Source: Candidatus Thorarchaeota archaeon
GTDB taxonomy: Archaea; Asgardarchaeota; Thorarchaeia; Thorarchaeales; Thorarchaeaceae
NCBI GenBank assembly: GCA_030612005.1
Contig: JAUWOU010000012.1
Span: 1-41,625, forward strand
DNA length: 41,625 nt
Direction: 5' to 3'
Of the stretch, positions 34,202 to 41,625 are shown in pieces. Under the pieces are notes generated by a model. The model saw only the letters and a program-made list of their open reading frames with translations. It made no database searches and was not told where the DNA came from. Numbering within the stretch: the first letter of the stretch is position 1; each line of letters begins with the position of its first letter. A program made the translations under genes and the position numbers.

Positions 34202-34368
34202 GCCCCTGTAGTGTAGTCCGGTTAGCATTCAAGACTGTCAATCCAAGCGGTTGACGCTTGAAGCAGACCTCTTGAGACTCCCTCATTAGTGAGGGAGGCG
34301 GAGACAGATCCGGGTTCAAAAGAGATTCATGATTTCCATAATCTCTGAATATCCCGGCGGGGGCGCCA
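34202..34368 (+). tRNA. trnD(gtc): tRNA-Asp(GUC) with three introns and encoded CCA
   Basis: Acceptor GCCCCTG pairs with CGGGGGC (one T-G pair); discriminator G and CCA encoded. The anticodon stem CAAGA/TCTTG encloses CT-GTC-A. Intron 1 (34241-34268, 28 nt) is at the canonical 37/38 site and has an AAGC/GCTT core helix. Intron 2 (~30 nt within 34275-34309) sits in the variable region and folds as CTCCCTCA/TGAGGGAG. Intron 3 (34321-34351, 31 nt) interrupts the T-loop between TTCAAA and T, folding as GAGATT/AATCTC. Removing all three leaves a normal tRNA-Asp. Confidence 0.85.
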
Positions 34369-34424
34369 TCTTTCTCTTTTCTGGTTACAACGTATGAAAA
34401 CTTTGTCAGAATGAAGTATGAATA

Positions 34425-34847
34425 CTATACAGAATCAATCTCTCTGATCTTTTCTCTTACAATATTAGGAAGGGTTGTTTTCTTTGAATTCTTGTAATCA
34501 TATATCATCAATTTCGATTCTCCGAGAGCAGCTATCCCCTTGGATTTACTTACGATGATATATTCCGTAATGAAATGGGTTGGTTCAATAGAGGTTACAC
34601 GAGCACCTACAGTTACTGTATCAGGGTAAAACAGAGGCTTAATGAATTTACAAGAAGTAGTAGCTAAGATTGGACCAATAGCATCATTCTCCATGGCTTC
34701 AATGAATCCTACTTCCTCAAAGTACTTTATACGAGCGGTTTCAAAATATTTGAAGAATTTAGTGTTGTTTACATGTTTTAAAGAGTCCATGTCTCCCCAA
34801 GCAACGGGAATGTCGACTGTAATGTTGAAATCGTCTAATGATGTCAT
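34425..34847 (-). CDS. Acyl-CoA thioesterase, 4HBT (hotdog) family
   Basis: 140 residues from the ATG at 34847; the track's GTG is three codons earlier. The hotdog signature is near the N-terminus: WGDMDSLKHVNNTKFFKYFE, with the catalytic-type Asp and the H-x-N that follow the YbgC/4HBT pattern. Length is typical. It would hydrolyse acyl-CoA thioesters; the chain is unknown. It lies alone between the tRNA-Asp gene and a displaced copy of that tRNA's 3' end, so it may have arrived as cargo of an integration event. Confidence 0.85.
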   Translation of the reverse strand: MTSLDDFNITVDIPVAWGDMDSLKHVNNTKFFKYFETARIKYFEEVGFIEAMENDAIGPILATTSCKFIKPLFYPDTVTVGARVTSIEPTHFITEYIIVSKSKGIAALGESKLMIYDYKNSKKTTLPNIVREKIREIDSV

Positions 34848-34927
34848 TGATAACACTTCTACAATTTAGAGATGAGTCACCTACATCAGATAAAAATGAT
34901 GTGTCAGGTATGCTACAACTTCAGTAC

Positions 34928-34942
34928 CTATTCATTTTCAGG
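34928..34942. repeat. 15-bp direct repeat, copy 1
   Basis: CTATTCATTTTCAGG recurs at 35007-35021, where it encodes the last codons and stop of the ATC-hydrolase-like gene (minus strand PENE-stop). The two copies are 79 bp apart and flank the tRNA-Asp 3' fragment. Confidence 0.7.
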
Positions 34943-34947
34943 ATTCT

Positions 34948-34975
34948 CCGGGTTCAAATCCCGGCGGGGGCGCCA
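34948..34975 (+). repeat. Displaced tRNA-Asp 3' end with uninterrupted T-arm
   Basis: CCGGGTTCAAATCCCGGC followed by GGGGGCGCCA is the T-arm, acceptor strand and CCA of tRNA-Asp, with no 5' part and no T-loop intron. A T-rich trailer follows, as at the intact gene 600 bp upstream. It looks like an attachment-site remnant. Confidence 0.75.
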
Positions 34976-35006
34976 CTTTTCTCTATACCAGACTCAATTT
35001 CTGCAT

Positions 35007-35021
35007 CTATTCATTTTCAGG
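35007..35021. repeat. 15-bp direct repeat, copy 2
   Basis: Second CTATTCATTTTCAGG, overlapping the 3' end of the ATC-hydrolase-like gene on the minus strand. Confidence 0.7.
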
Positions 35022-35867
35022 TTTCATACTATCCCAGAAGCTCTTTGGAGGGTGCCGTAAGTCCCAGTCAACCCGAGTATCATGTAGAACACGAGAACAA
35101 TATGGATCGCCTTGAGCAATAGTATGTTCCATTGTTAGGACTATACTATCGTGATAATTCCTAAACTTTTCATAATCTCCATAACAGCAAACATAGTATT
35201 TTAGCTCGGTATCGGGCAGGTCTTCTCCTATGGCATTAAAAAAGACACAGGTATCGTTCCGAAAAGCATATTTTCCATCCCCAATCAATGTGTGAACAAT
35301 TTCCCAGTCGGATGGTTCTTCTTTGGGTTCTATCGCCTTTTCATAAATAATTTTCACACTGTCTACTGTCTTTCTTTTTGGATCCCTGTTTTCAAGTGTA
35401 TGGTGAGTTACAAATTTCTTGTACAAATCTATTCCATCTGTTCGATTAAGAGTTTCAGTCAAAACTAGTAGGTTGGAATAATTGTGATGTGACCAAGATC
35501 TGAAGTAGTTCCTATTCACAACCTTGGTTTTCCCTAGTTTATCTTCAGCTGGTAATCGAAGTATCTGTAGAATGTAGTTCAGAACAAGTCTTGTGAGTTC
35601 CAAATGCTCTTTCATATGTGGATTCTCAGATACGAGTTCGTCTAGGTCAGGTGGATTTGCTTTCCTTCGCTCATCCTCCAGTAGACCCTGGTATTTTTCT
35701 ATGAGCTTGTTTATATATTCTGGAAAAATGTCTGGATTTTGTTCTCTGATGAATCCGAGGAAGTAGTTCATTCGTTTCAATCGATTCTGTGCTTCCTCAA
35801 GAGAATTAATCTCGACTGAACGCTCGAGGGTATCTTGTCTATATTTTCCAGTTTTAACAAATTTCAT
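35007..35867 (-). CDS. ATC hydrolase-like protein
   Basis: 286 residues. The C-terminal half resembles the L-2-amino-thiazoline-4-carboxylic acid hydrolase family: YYVCCYGDYEKFRNYHDSIVLTMEHTIAQGDPYCSRV has the conserved GDPxC and the preceding acidic/aromatic pattern. The N-terminal ~110 residues are helical and charged (LEEAQNRLKRMNYFLGFIREQ), possibly a coiled coil. The family includes a Cys-dependent ring-opening hydrolase, but many members are uncharacterised, so the reaction here is uncertain. It diverges from the SIS gene. Confidence 0.6.
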   Translation of the reverse strand: MKFVKTGKYRQDTLERSVEINSLEEAQNRLKRMNYFLGFIREQNPDIFPEYINKLIEKYQGLLEDERRKANPPDLDELVSENPHMKEHLELTRLVLNYILQILRLPAEDKLGKTKVVNRNYFRSWSHHNYSNLLVLTETLNRTDGIDLYKKFVTHHTLENRDPKRKTVDSVKIIYEKAIEPKEEPSDWEIVHTLIGDGKYAFRNDTCVFFNAIGEDLPDTELKYYVCCYGDYEKFRNYHDSIVLTMEHTIAQGDPYCSRVLHDTRVDWDLRHPPKSFWDSMKPENE

Positions 35868-36040
35868 TCAAAACCACGCTGCCAAGTTTATCTTAGGAAT
35901 GATGTGTGAAATGCAAGACTCTGTAATTAATAAGAGTGTCAAACCACGCAAAAAAATCTGCAAGTTCCGATTAACTCTTACATCGTGAATAAGATAAGGA
36001 GAGAGTATGTATTCGATAGAATGCTCTGGGTTGTGATACT

Positions 36041-37042
36041 ATGACAGAATTCCTAGATTCATGTTATGATGTAATTAAGATACAAGAGAGATCTATTGCA
36101 CACACTATCAAATCCGTTGATTTGAAGAATATATCAGATATTACAGCAAAACAACGAATTGTATTGATAGGTGCAGGAGATTCATACGCTGTATCCGAAT
36201 ATGGAAAATGGGTATTCCGTTCTATTGGATTGAATGCAATCTCATTATCACCGCCTGAAATTATGCATTTTCCACTGGATTCTGAAACAGTAGTAATTGG
36301 AGTTACAGCATCTGGTAGAAGCCTATCTACACTTGATGCGCTCCAAAAAGCTAAAGATGAAGGTGCTAAAACTATTGTATTGACTGATAATTCAGATGGA
36401 AAAGCATCAGAAGAAACATCCAATCTGTGGGTAACTAAATCTGATGTAGATTCGTACAATGTTAGTCCGGCTTCACCAACTACAACTGCAATGGCATATC
36501 TACTTGCTATTGCTTCTGAATTAGAAAGTAAACTGCAGACAGACCTTCAAAATGATCTCAAACAACTCACAAAGATAGGAAAAGACATGGTCAAATGGGC
36601 AGAACATGAAGGCACAATCATTGCCAAGCTTGTAACTCCTGGACCACCTCTATACATGATCTCAGACGGTCCAAATCATGTCGCGGCGCAGATTGGAATG
36701 ATGAAATTCAACGAGTTTGCGGTTGTCAAAGGGTTTGCAGCCTTACGAGAAGATTTCTGTCATCATCAGAACCTATCCATAAATGATGGAGATCAAGCCT
36801 TGCTTATCTCAGGAAAAGATGAGTCTGATGATGAAAGGTATATGAAAGTATTAACAGAAGTTCTGAATATGCAAGCTCATCATATTCATGTTCCTGAAGA
36901 ATTCGGTTTCAAGACTGCACTTGCACAAACAATACCGAATACTATAGCTCTCCAGATGGGAGCGCATTTTACCGTACGTAGATACAATCCAAATATGGAA
37001 TGGTTTAGGATGCCTCATGCAAAAGCATTCAGAATATATTAA
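36041..37042 (+). CDS. SIS-domain phosphosugar isomerase-like protein
   Basis: 333 residues with two SIS domains. The first has RIVLIGAGDSYAVSEYGKWVF (~45-65) and VVIGVTASGRSLSTLDALQKAK (~85-107), with the phosphate-binding Ser/Thr cluster SGRS. The second begins near PPLYMISDGPNHVAAQIGMMKF (~205). It resembles the isomerase half of glucosamine-6-phosphate synthase without the glutaminase domain, so a sugar-phosphate isomerase, deaminase or regulator is possible. It is 51 nt before the HEAT-repeat gene on the same strand, so the two may be cotranscribed. Confidence 0.85.
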   Translation: MTEFLDSCYDVIKIQERSIAHTIKSVDLKNISDITAKQRIVLIGAGDSYAVSEYGKWVFRSIGLNAISLSPPEIMHFPLDSETVVIGVTASGRSLSTLDALQKAKDEGAKTIVLTDNSDGKASEETSNLWVTKSDVDSYNVSPASPTTTAMAYLLAIASELESKLQTDLQNDLKQLTKIGKDMVKWAEHEGTIIAKLVTPGPPLYMISDGPNHVAAQIGMMKFNEFAVVKGFAALREDFCHHQNLSINDGDQALLISGKDESDDERYMKVLTEVLNMQAHHIHVPEEFGFKTALAQTIPNTIALQMGAHFTVRRYNPNMEWFRMPHAKAFRIY

Positions 37043-37093
37043 ATTCTACCTTCACGGGAAGATGTATCAATGGAAAAGTAAGGTGCATATCTT

Positions 37094-38050
37094 GTGACAG
37101 AACTATCAAAACTCTTGCTGAAGGGAGCCACTCCAGAGAGAACAAGTGAGATAGTAGAATATATCCACAATCATCCTAAGGAGTTTGAACAAGTCCTAAA
37201 TGCTGCATTTTCAAAACAAACTAATTTGAAACAACCTCTGCTCAATCTTGTAGATCTTCTAAATGGAACTCTCATGGTTCAGATTATTGAGCAAGCTATC
37301 AAGGATGATGATATTCAGATTAGGAAGCGAGGATTGCAAGCTGCTTATAGAACTAGAGTAGATTCTTTGAATTTGTATGTAGTTGAAATTCTTTCTAATC
37401 CTAAGGAGGAATTTGAGTCAAGGAAATGGGCGCTTCATATCTTAGGAAGCACAGACCCTGATTATTACAGTGGACACATTGTGAAGATTACTAGGAATAA
37501 TTCAGAAAGTACGAATCTCCGTAAAGAAGCTATTTTTGCTCTCACTAAAATTGTAAACGACAAAATCTTGGGAACTCTATGTGCATTATTAGGAGACTCT
37601 GATGTTGAGATACGACAATCTGGAGCTTGGGCACTGAGCAATATTGGCTCTTCTGATACTATCAACTGTCTATTTGCAGCATTAGATGATGACGATGAGA
37701 GTGTTAGAGATTGGGCTATTCGAGGACTTCGTGACATGGATGATACTCGTGCTCTGCAGGGATTAGCAGATGCAATTCATACAAGTATACCAAAAGAACA
37801 GGTGAGAATGACTCGTTTGGTAATTGAAAGAAAATCCGAGGTCATTCTCAGAGCAATAGTAGAACTACTTGGTTCACAGGATATTCAAGTCAGACGAATC
37901 GCTGCTTGGGCTTTGGGTGTTTCTCCGTATCCACCTGCAGTTCCAAGTTTGAAAGAACTTCTGGATGATGAAGATGAGGAAGTTCGGGATTATGCAAGAA
38001 TTGCTCTAATTAGGAGTGGGGGATTGGATCCCACTGATTTACGGCTCTGA
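37094..38050 (+). CDS. HEAT/PBS-lyase repeat protein
   Basis: 318 residues made almost entirely of ~30-residue helical repeats: DDDIQIRKRGLQAAYRTR, DSDVEIRQSGAWALSNIGS, DDDESVRDWAIRGLRDM, SQDIQVRRIAAWALGVSPYPPAVPSLKELLDDEDEEVRDYARIAL. These are HEAT/PBS-lyase-type protein-binding repeats without catalytic residues. The start is GTG with AGGTG 8 nt upstream. The partner is unknown; cotranscription with the SIS protein suggests an adaptor role, by inference. Confidence 0.88.
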   Translation: MTELSKLLLKGATPERTSEIVEYIHNHPKEFEQVLNAAFSKQTNLKQPLLNLVDLLNGTLMVQIIEQAIKDDDIQIRKRGLQAAYRTRVDSLNLYVVEILSNPKEEFESRKWALHILGSTDPDYYSGHIVKITRNNSESTNLRKEAIFALTKIVNDKILGTLCALLGDSDVEIRQSGAWALSNIGSSDTINCLFAALDDDDESVRDWAIRGLRDMDDTRALQGLADAIHTSIPKEQVRMTRLVIERKSEVILRAIVELLGSQDIQVRRIAAWALGVSPYPPAVPSLKELLDDEDEEVRDYARIALIRSGGLDPTDLRL

Positions 38051-38058
38051 GTTGATTA

Positions 38059-38814
38059 CTACATCATTCCTTGATAGAGACCACCATCTACGAGCAATAG
38101 AGCTCCATGAATATAACTTGAAACTGGACTCATAAGGAATGCAGCTACTGGTCCAAATTCATCGGGTTTCCCAATTCGTTTCAGGGGGATTTTTACAGTA
38201 ATGTTCTCTTCTGCAGATTCTGAAGCGGATAATAGCTCATCTACTCTCTCAGTCTGAATATATCCAGGACATATAGCATTCACACGAATATAATCAGGAG
38301 CAAGTTCAGTAGCTAGTGTACGCATCATGCCAATAACTGCAGGTCGAATTGCATTTGAGAGTAATAGATTGTCGATTGGTTGTTTTACCGAAACTGAAGT
38401 GCTGAATAGTATGGAAGAAGAATCAGACATCTTCAGAAGTGGAATTGTTTCTCTTGTCAGCCAAACAGCACTCATTAGTGTAAGATCAAAGGCTTTCCTC
38501 CAGTCGTCGTCTGTTAGTTTAGAAAAGGTACCCGGAGGAGGTCCTCCAGCATTAACAAAGAGTCCATCAAGAAGAAGTATATTCGTTGCGATTTTCTTCA
38601 CTAGTGATTGAACATCTTCCTTCTTTGACAAGTCAGCCACATAATATTCAGCTAATTCACCAAGAGATGATGTTGCTTTTTTCAGTGACTCTTCATTACG
38701 ACCACAGATTATCACTTCAGCTCCTTCGTTAACTAGAGCTTTTGCAACACTAAACCCAAGTCCTCGAGAGGCTGCTGTCACAAGAAATGTACGGTCTTTT
38801 AGATCGAGATCCAT
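38059..38814 (-). CDS. Short-chain dehydrogenase/reductase, atypical active site
   Basis: 251 residues. The Rossmann dinucleotide motif TAASRGLG is at 13-20, followed by CGRNEESL, the NAG segment (FVNAGGPPPGTF, ~90), and the C-terminal NAICPGYIQTERV and LLVDGGLYQG. At the catalytic site the usual YxxxK is replaced by LSNAIR (~157-162) after SSILFSTSVSVKQP. This is a known divergent SDR branch, so FabG-like activity cannot be assumed. The end converges on the HEAT-repeat gene. No strong SD is visible. Confidence 0.88.
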   Translation of the reverse strand: MDLDLKDRTFLVTAASRGLGFSVAKALVNEGAEVIICGRNEESLKKATSSLGELAEYYVADLSKKEDVQSLVKKIATNILLLDGLFVNAGGPPPGTFSKLTDDDWRKAFDLTLMSAVWLTRETIPLLKMSDSSSILFSTSVSVKQPIDNLLLSNAIRPAVIGMMRTLATELAPDYIRVNAICPGYIQTERVDELLSASESAEENITVKIPLKRIGKPDEFGPVAAFLMSPVSSYIHGALLLVDGGLYQGMM

Positions 38815-38850
38815 GTTCTATACGAATCTCGGAGATGCAGATAAAAAGCA

Positions 38851-38867
38851 CGGCTGCTACTAAGCCG
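38851..38867 (-). terminator. Hairpin and T-tract at the end of the 95-aa gene
   Basis: CGGCT-(7)-AGCCG overlaps the stop codon of the 95-residue gene and on the transcript is followed by GTGCTTTTTATC. Confidence 0.5.
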
Positions 38868-39147
38868 CGCCAAGTGTGATTGGTTTTTCAGTTTTTGCTC
38901 CAAGAACCACTTCGAGATGCAAGAATGCAGAACTGAGTCGTTGGAATTCTCGTGGAATTTTGAAATCACCAACATTGAGTGTCACCAATGCGTTCTCAAT
39001 TTTCCTGATTGAGAGTTTTCTGTTATCTTTAGAATTGAATGCAAGAAGTACTCTGGTGTCATCAGGGTCACTTAGAGCAAAGACTGATTGACACTTGATA
39101 CCTTTGTTCTCTAATGCGTGCTTGATCTTGGCCTCTATTTGCTTCAT
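38860..39147 (-). CDS. Conserved-looking small protein, unknown function
   Basis: 95 residues. An N-terminal amphipathic helix (QIEAKIKHALENKGIKC) is followed by alternating strands (SVFALSD, TRVLLAFNS, KLSIRKIENAL) and a hydrophobic C-terminal half (SAFLHLEVVLGAKT). Compact alpha/beta composition, no Cys motif or signal peptide. I do not recognise the family. It is upstream of the SDR gene on the same strand, but a terminator-like hairpin separates them. Confidence 0.6.
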   Translation of the reverse strand: MKQIEAKIKHALENKGIKCQSVFALSDPDDTRVLLAFNSKDNRKLSIRKIENALVTLNVGDFKIPREFQRLSSAFLHLEVVLGAKTEKPITLGAA

Positions 39148-39187
39148 ACGACTATCGCCAAAGTCTTGTTCTTGTTTAAGGTACTAA

Positions 39188-39226
39188 AGCGCCTGTATTA
39201 CCAAGAATTGCTCTATAATAGGCGCT
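39188..39226. other. Intergenic inverted repeat
   Basis: AGCGCC-TG-TATTA-(15)-TAATA-GGCGCT forms an 11-bp interrupted stem between two divergent genes. It could be an operator or part of a small RNA. No promoter assignment is secure. Confidence 0.4.
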
Positions 39227-39390
39227 AAATTGAGCATCGAGGTTTCTCGCAACTTCCGAGTGAACAGCTTAACACTTGCCCTCTTCCGTCGTTTGATATA
39301 CAACAGATAGAATAGTTGTCTGAGTGTGAATTAGATGGACAAGACGAGTGTAGTTTTCTCATTCATCTTCCTGAAGGAGTTGAATAATTG

Positions 39391-39924
39391 ATGAATATTG
39401 ATGATGTTATCAAGGGGCGTCGAAGTATTAGAACTTACAAGAATGATGAGGTAAAAGAAGACCTAATCAGAGAGATTATTGAAGCAGCAACATTCGCACC
39501 CAGTGCTAAGAATAGTCAGTCATGGAGATTCACTGTACTTACTGGTGATTCTAAGAACAAGTTTATTGATATGTACAGAAGTGAACTTGACAAATCGATT
39601 ATTGATGTTGGTTCCTCATATGGATCATGTACAATGATGGAAGAAGCTCCAGTAGTCATAGTGGTGTGGAATACGAACGAACTTGGATGGACTACTGAAG
39701 TTCATAGTGTTTCTGCAGCAATTCAAAATATATTATTGAAAGCTCATTCACTTGGACTTGGAACATGTTGGATTGGGGATATCTTCTATACATACGAAGC
39801 TATTATAGACTACTTCAAGAAACCTTGGAAACTACTTGCAACAATAACTGTGGGATGGTCAGATGCAAAACCGGGACCCAGACCTAGATTATCTGTTGAT
39901 GATGTTACTGAGTTTTTGAATTAA
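39391..39924 (+). CDS. Nitroreductase-family flavoprotein
   Basis: 177 residues. FMN-binding marks are GRRSIRTYKNDEV (~8-20), PSAKNSQSWRF (~38-48) and, near the C-terminal third, LGLGTCWIGDI (~125-135). The family reduces quinones, nitro compounds or flavins with NAD(P)H; the substrate is unknown. GGAG lies 12 nt before this ATG; the TTG three nt earlier (the track start) is an alternative. The gene converges on the B12 enzyme, with 3'-end overlap of about 4 nt. Confidence 0.9.
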   Translation: MNIDDVIKGRRSIRTYKNDEVKEDLIREIIEAATFAPSAKNSQSWRFTVLTGDSKNKFIDMYRSELDKSIIDVGSSYGSCTMMEEAPVVIVVWNTNELGWTTEVHSVSAAIQNILLKAHSLGLGTCWIGDIFYTYEAIIDYFKKPWKLLATITVGWSDAKPGPRPRLSVDDVTEFLN

Positions 39925-41594
39925 GAGGAAGTAGTCTGATGTCGTTTCAAAGGATATTCAGTGGTTATTTCCTGGTCTAGTTGTCTTAGTCTTGTGGCTT
40001 CATCAATGGGAGTACCAGAACTGGGGTCTATTGCTAAGCACGCACCGTCAATCATTTTGGTCCTAAGTAATCCCTTGGCAATAGGATTGTTTCTAAGATG
40101 GGGCGCATCCAAGACTCCCTTCTTTACTGCGCGTACGTATGTAATAGGATCAAGAAGCGGGTCTTTCGAGGATTCATCACCCAACAAACGAATTGCTGCT
40201 ATAAGCACCTTAGCTTCTCTGACTAGCTCATTCTTTCGGTTCAATACTTCTTTGTCATCCAGAGGATTTAGTGTTCCAAGAAGACAATCATGCATAACCC
40301 GTCGTGAAATCTTGCAACTCTCAATGATATCATCTGCAGTGGCAGCATGATCAGCCTCGCAAAAACCAACGACATGTACAATATGTGGTTTCAACATCAT
40401 GGCTGTATAAATCGATGATGCGAGTTGACCCTTGGCCAAATCAAGGTCAGGAGGATAAGAGAAAAGCCCAGGTCGTACCTGTCTAAAAGAGTCAAAGTGA
40501 GGTCCATGAAGCGACTCAATGAGTTCGATTTTCGCCAGCATTTTGGCAAGGTCCATTTTGGGAGAAGTTCCCAGAGGTGTGTTTAGCATGTATTGCGCGA
40601 TATAATGCCTGACACCAGCTTTCTTGGCGTTGTATGCTGAGAGATATGCCATTGTAACTGCAATTGTGTCATGAGCACTTCTCAGACTCCAATGATGCGA
40701 CTCATTGAGTTCTACAGGGATGTTATGTTTTGCGTGCCATCGGTGATTCTCTTGATTCTCAGCGATTGCCTCCTCAAGGGGTCTTTTGCTTCTTCCATCC
40801 AATTCGCTGTACCATAACAGAGGAGTTGCACACCACGCAGTGTTTAAAGTATCCTTTAGTAACTGTGCCCAAGATATCAAATCACGAGTGCCACTATAAC
40901 ATCTCATGAGTGGATAGTTACCTCTTCGCGAGGCTTCAAAGATACGCTGTAAATCTTTGGATTCCCTAATTGGAACACCTCCATCACCCTCTAGACTCTT
41001 ATTCATCTCGGATGGACGAAAGAAAGATTCTTGGGCGTTCTGATCTGGTCCAATGGAGAGAATATCTAAAACTCCAGCCTCTGCAATTTTTTTGACACCA
41101 GTTATGGTTTCTTCTATTGATGGAAGACCAAAATGGTGTCTAATAAGCGGTATCGGACTTTTGAGGACCATTCTTGTAAGTAAATCTTGAGGATTCTTCT
41201 CTTCTGGCGGTATGTGTGTCCGACCACGAAGAAAACTGATTGAGTCTTCATCAGTCGAGAAACCAGTGAATATTTCTTCAAAAAGATTGGTTTTTTCTGC
41301 AAAAGGTTTGACTGGTGCTGTGCAACCAAGCACCCATCGTTTTCTCTCTAGACCCGATTCTATGACGGCGTTCTTCAAGTCCTCAAGAAGTTTGACTGCA
41401 CTGGTCGCTGTGAGTCTATAACTCACACCGATAACATCAGGGTTGTGTTCTTTCACCTTCGCTATCAATTCGTCAATGGAAACCGCTGTTCCCAAGAATA
41501 TAGTTTTATGCCCTTCTTCCTCTGCGAGTGTGAGAAATCTAAGAACACCAGCCACATGGACACAACTTCCTATGGCGGCTCCCAAAATTCTCAA
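39921..41594 (-). CDS. Cobalamin-binding protein with mutase-like catalytic region
   Basis: 557 residues. Residues ~1-130 look like a B12-binding Rossmann domain: GSCVHVAGVLRFLTLAEEEGHKTIFLG keeps the His and Gly of DxHxxG, but the Asp position is Cys; GVSYRLTATSAVKLL follows. The remaining ~420 residues have a barrel-like pattern (LMRCYSGTRDLISWAQLL, HHWSLRSAHDTIAVTMAYLSAYNAKKAG), reminiscent of glutamate mutase E or related B12 enzymes. The reaction is unassigned. The start is TTG with GGAGGTG ~9 nt upstream, and an in-frame TGA two codons before it excludes an earlier start. No adjacent partner gene is visible. Confidence 0.75.
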   Translation of the reverse strand: MRILGAAIGSCVHVAGVLRFLTLAEEEGHKTIFLGTAVSIDELIAKVKEHNPDVIGVSYRLTATSAVKLLEDLKNAVIESGLERKRWVLGCTAPVKPFAEKTNLFEEIFTGFSTDEDSISFLRGRTHIPPEEKNPQDLLTRMVLKSPIPLIRHHFGLPSIEETITGVKKIAEAGVLDILSIGPDQNAQESFFRPSEMNKSLEGDGGVPIRESKDLQRIFEASRRGNYPLMRCYSGTRDLISWAQLLKDTLNTAWCATPLLWYSELDGRSKRPLEEAIAENQENHRWHAKHNIPVELNESHHWSLRSAHDTIAVTMAYLSAYNAKKAGVRHYIAQYMLNTPLGTSPKMDLAKMLAKIELIESLHGPHFDSFRQVRPGLFSYPPDLDLAKGQLASSIYTAMMLKPHIVHVVGFCEADHAATADDIIESCKISRRVMHDCLLGTLNPLDDKEVLNRKNELVREAKVLIAAIRLLGDESSKDPLLDPITYVRAVKKGVLDAPHLRNNPIAKGLLRTKMIDGACLAIDPSSGTPIDEATRLRQLDQEITTEYPLKRHQTTSS

Positions 41595-41625
41595 ATTTCA
41601 TCCACCTCCAGTTCGAACATTTCAG

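Noticed and set aside
34838-35122. 94-residue plus-strand ORF with FRILRVQIPAGAP
   Set aside because: It is a translation through the displaced tRNA-Asp 3' end (GFKSRRGRH appears in the other frame), not a gene.
39188-39226. Repeat suggestive of a CRISPR unit
   Set aside because: It is a single inverted repeat with no regularly spaced copies. No CRISPR array was seen anywhere in the window.

Overview
This window comes from an archaeon, most likely an Asgard archaeon of the Thorarchaeia type. That placement is inference from four observations: RNA polymerase with an unsplit RpoB and an A'/A'' split; EF-1A with the eocyte/eukaryote-type insertion (GEFEAGIGPGGQ); archaeal/eukaryal ribosomal proteins L7Ae, L18e, L24e, L30e and S28e; and glycerol-1-phosphate dehydrogenase together with an Arf/Ras-like small GTPase. 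Many genes, including core translation genes, start at TTG behind good Shine-Dalgarno (SD) sites.

Layout. 1-2109 (-) is the N-terminal part of a large secreted surface protein that runs off the left edge; the ORF track misses it because it has no stop in the window. 2.4-6.6 kb holds small membrane proteins, a secreted subtilisin-like protease and a nucleotidyltransferase. 6.7-9.0 kb (-) is the operon rpoD-L18e-L13-S9-rpoN, preceded by an Arf-like GTPase. A structured RNA at about 9945-10156 looks like RNase P RNA and lies before the G1P dehydrogenase gene. 11.4-14.9 kb holds L7Ae-S28e-L24e, an inverted NDK gene and aIF5B, followed at once by SRP RNA (about 14950-15245) and an intron-containing tRNA-Ser(GCU). 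15.5-19.5 kb is an accessory stretch of membrane proteins, marked by repeated copies of the tRNA-Ser 3' end and an ~80-bp direct repeat, and ending in two tiny look-alike ORFs missed by the ORF track. 20.3-21.6 kb is EF-1A. 22.5-24 kb holds a flavodoxin and an EamA transporter. 24.1-33.6 kb (-) is the operon rpoB-rpoA1-rpoA2-L30e-nusA-S12-S7. It is followed by tRNA-Lys(UUU) and tRNA-Asp(GUC), both interrupted, and by a displaced second copy of the tRNA-Asp 3' end. 34.4-41.6 kb holds metabolic genes: thioesterase, ATC-hydrolase-like, SIS isomerase, HEAT repeat, SDR, nitroreductase and a B12-binding enzyme.

How it fits together. Most of the window is the transcription/translation core: polymerase subunits D, N, A', A'' and B, elongation and initiation factors, ribosomal proteins, SRP RNA, probable RNase P RNA and tRNAs. 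Accessory cargo sits beside the tRNA genes. The most unusual signals are the non-canonical tRNA introns. Two of them lie in the T-loop of different tRNAs and share a 14-nt core and a hairpin fold, and both of those tRNA genes also have displaced 3'-end duplicates downstream.
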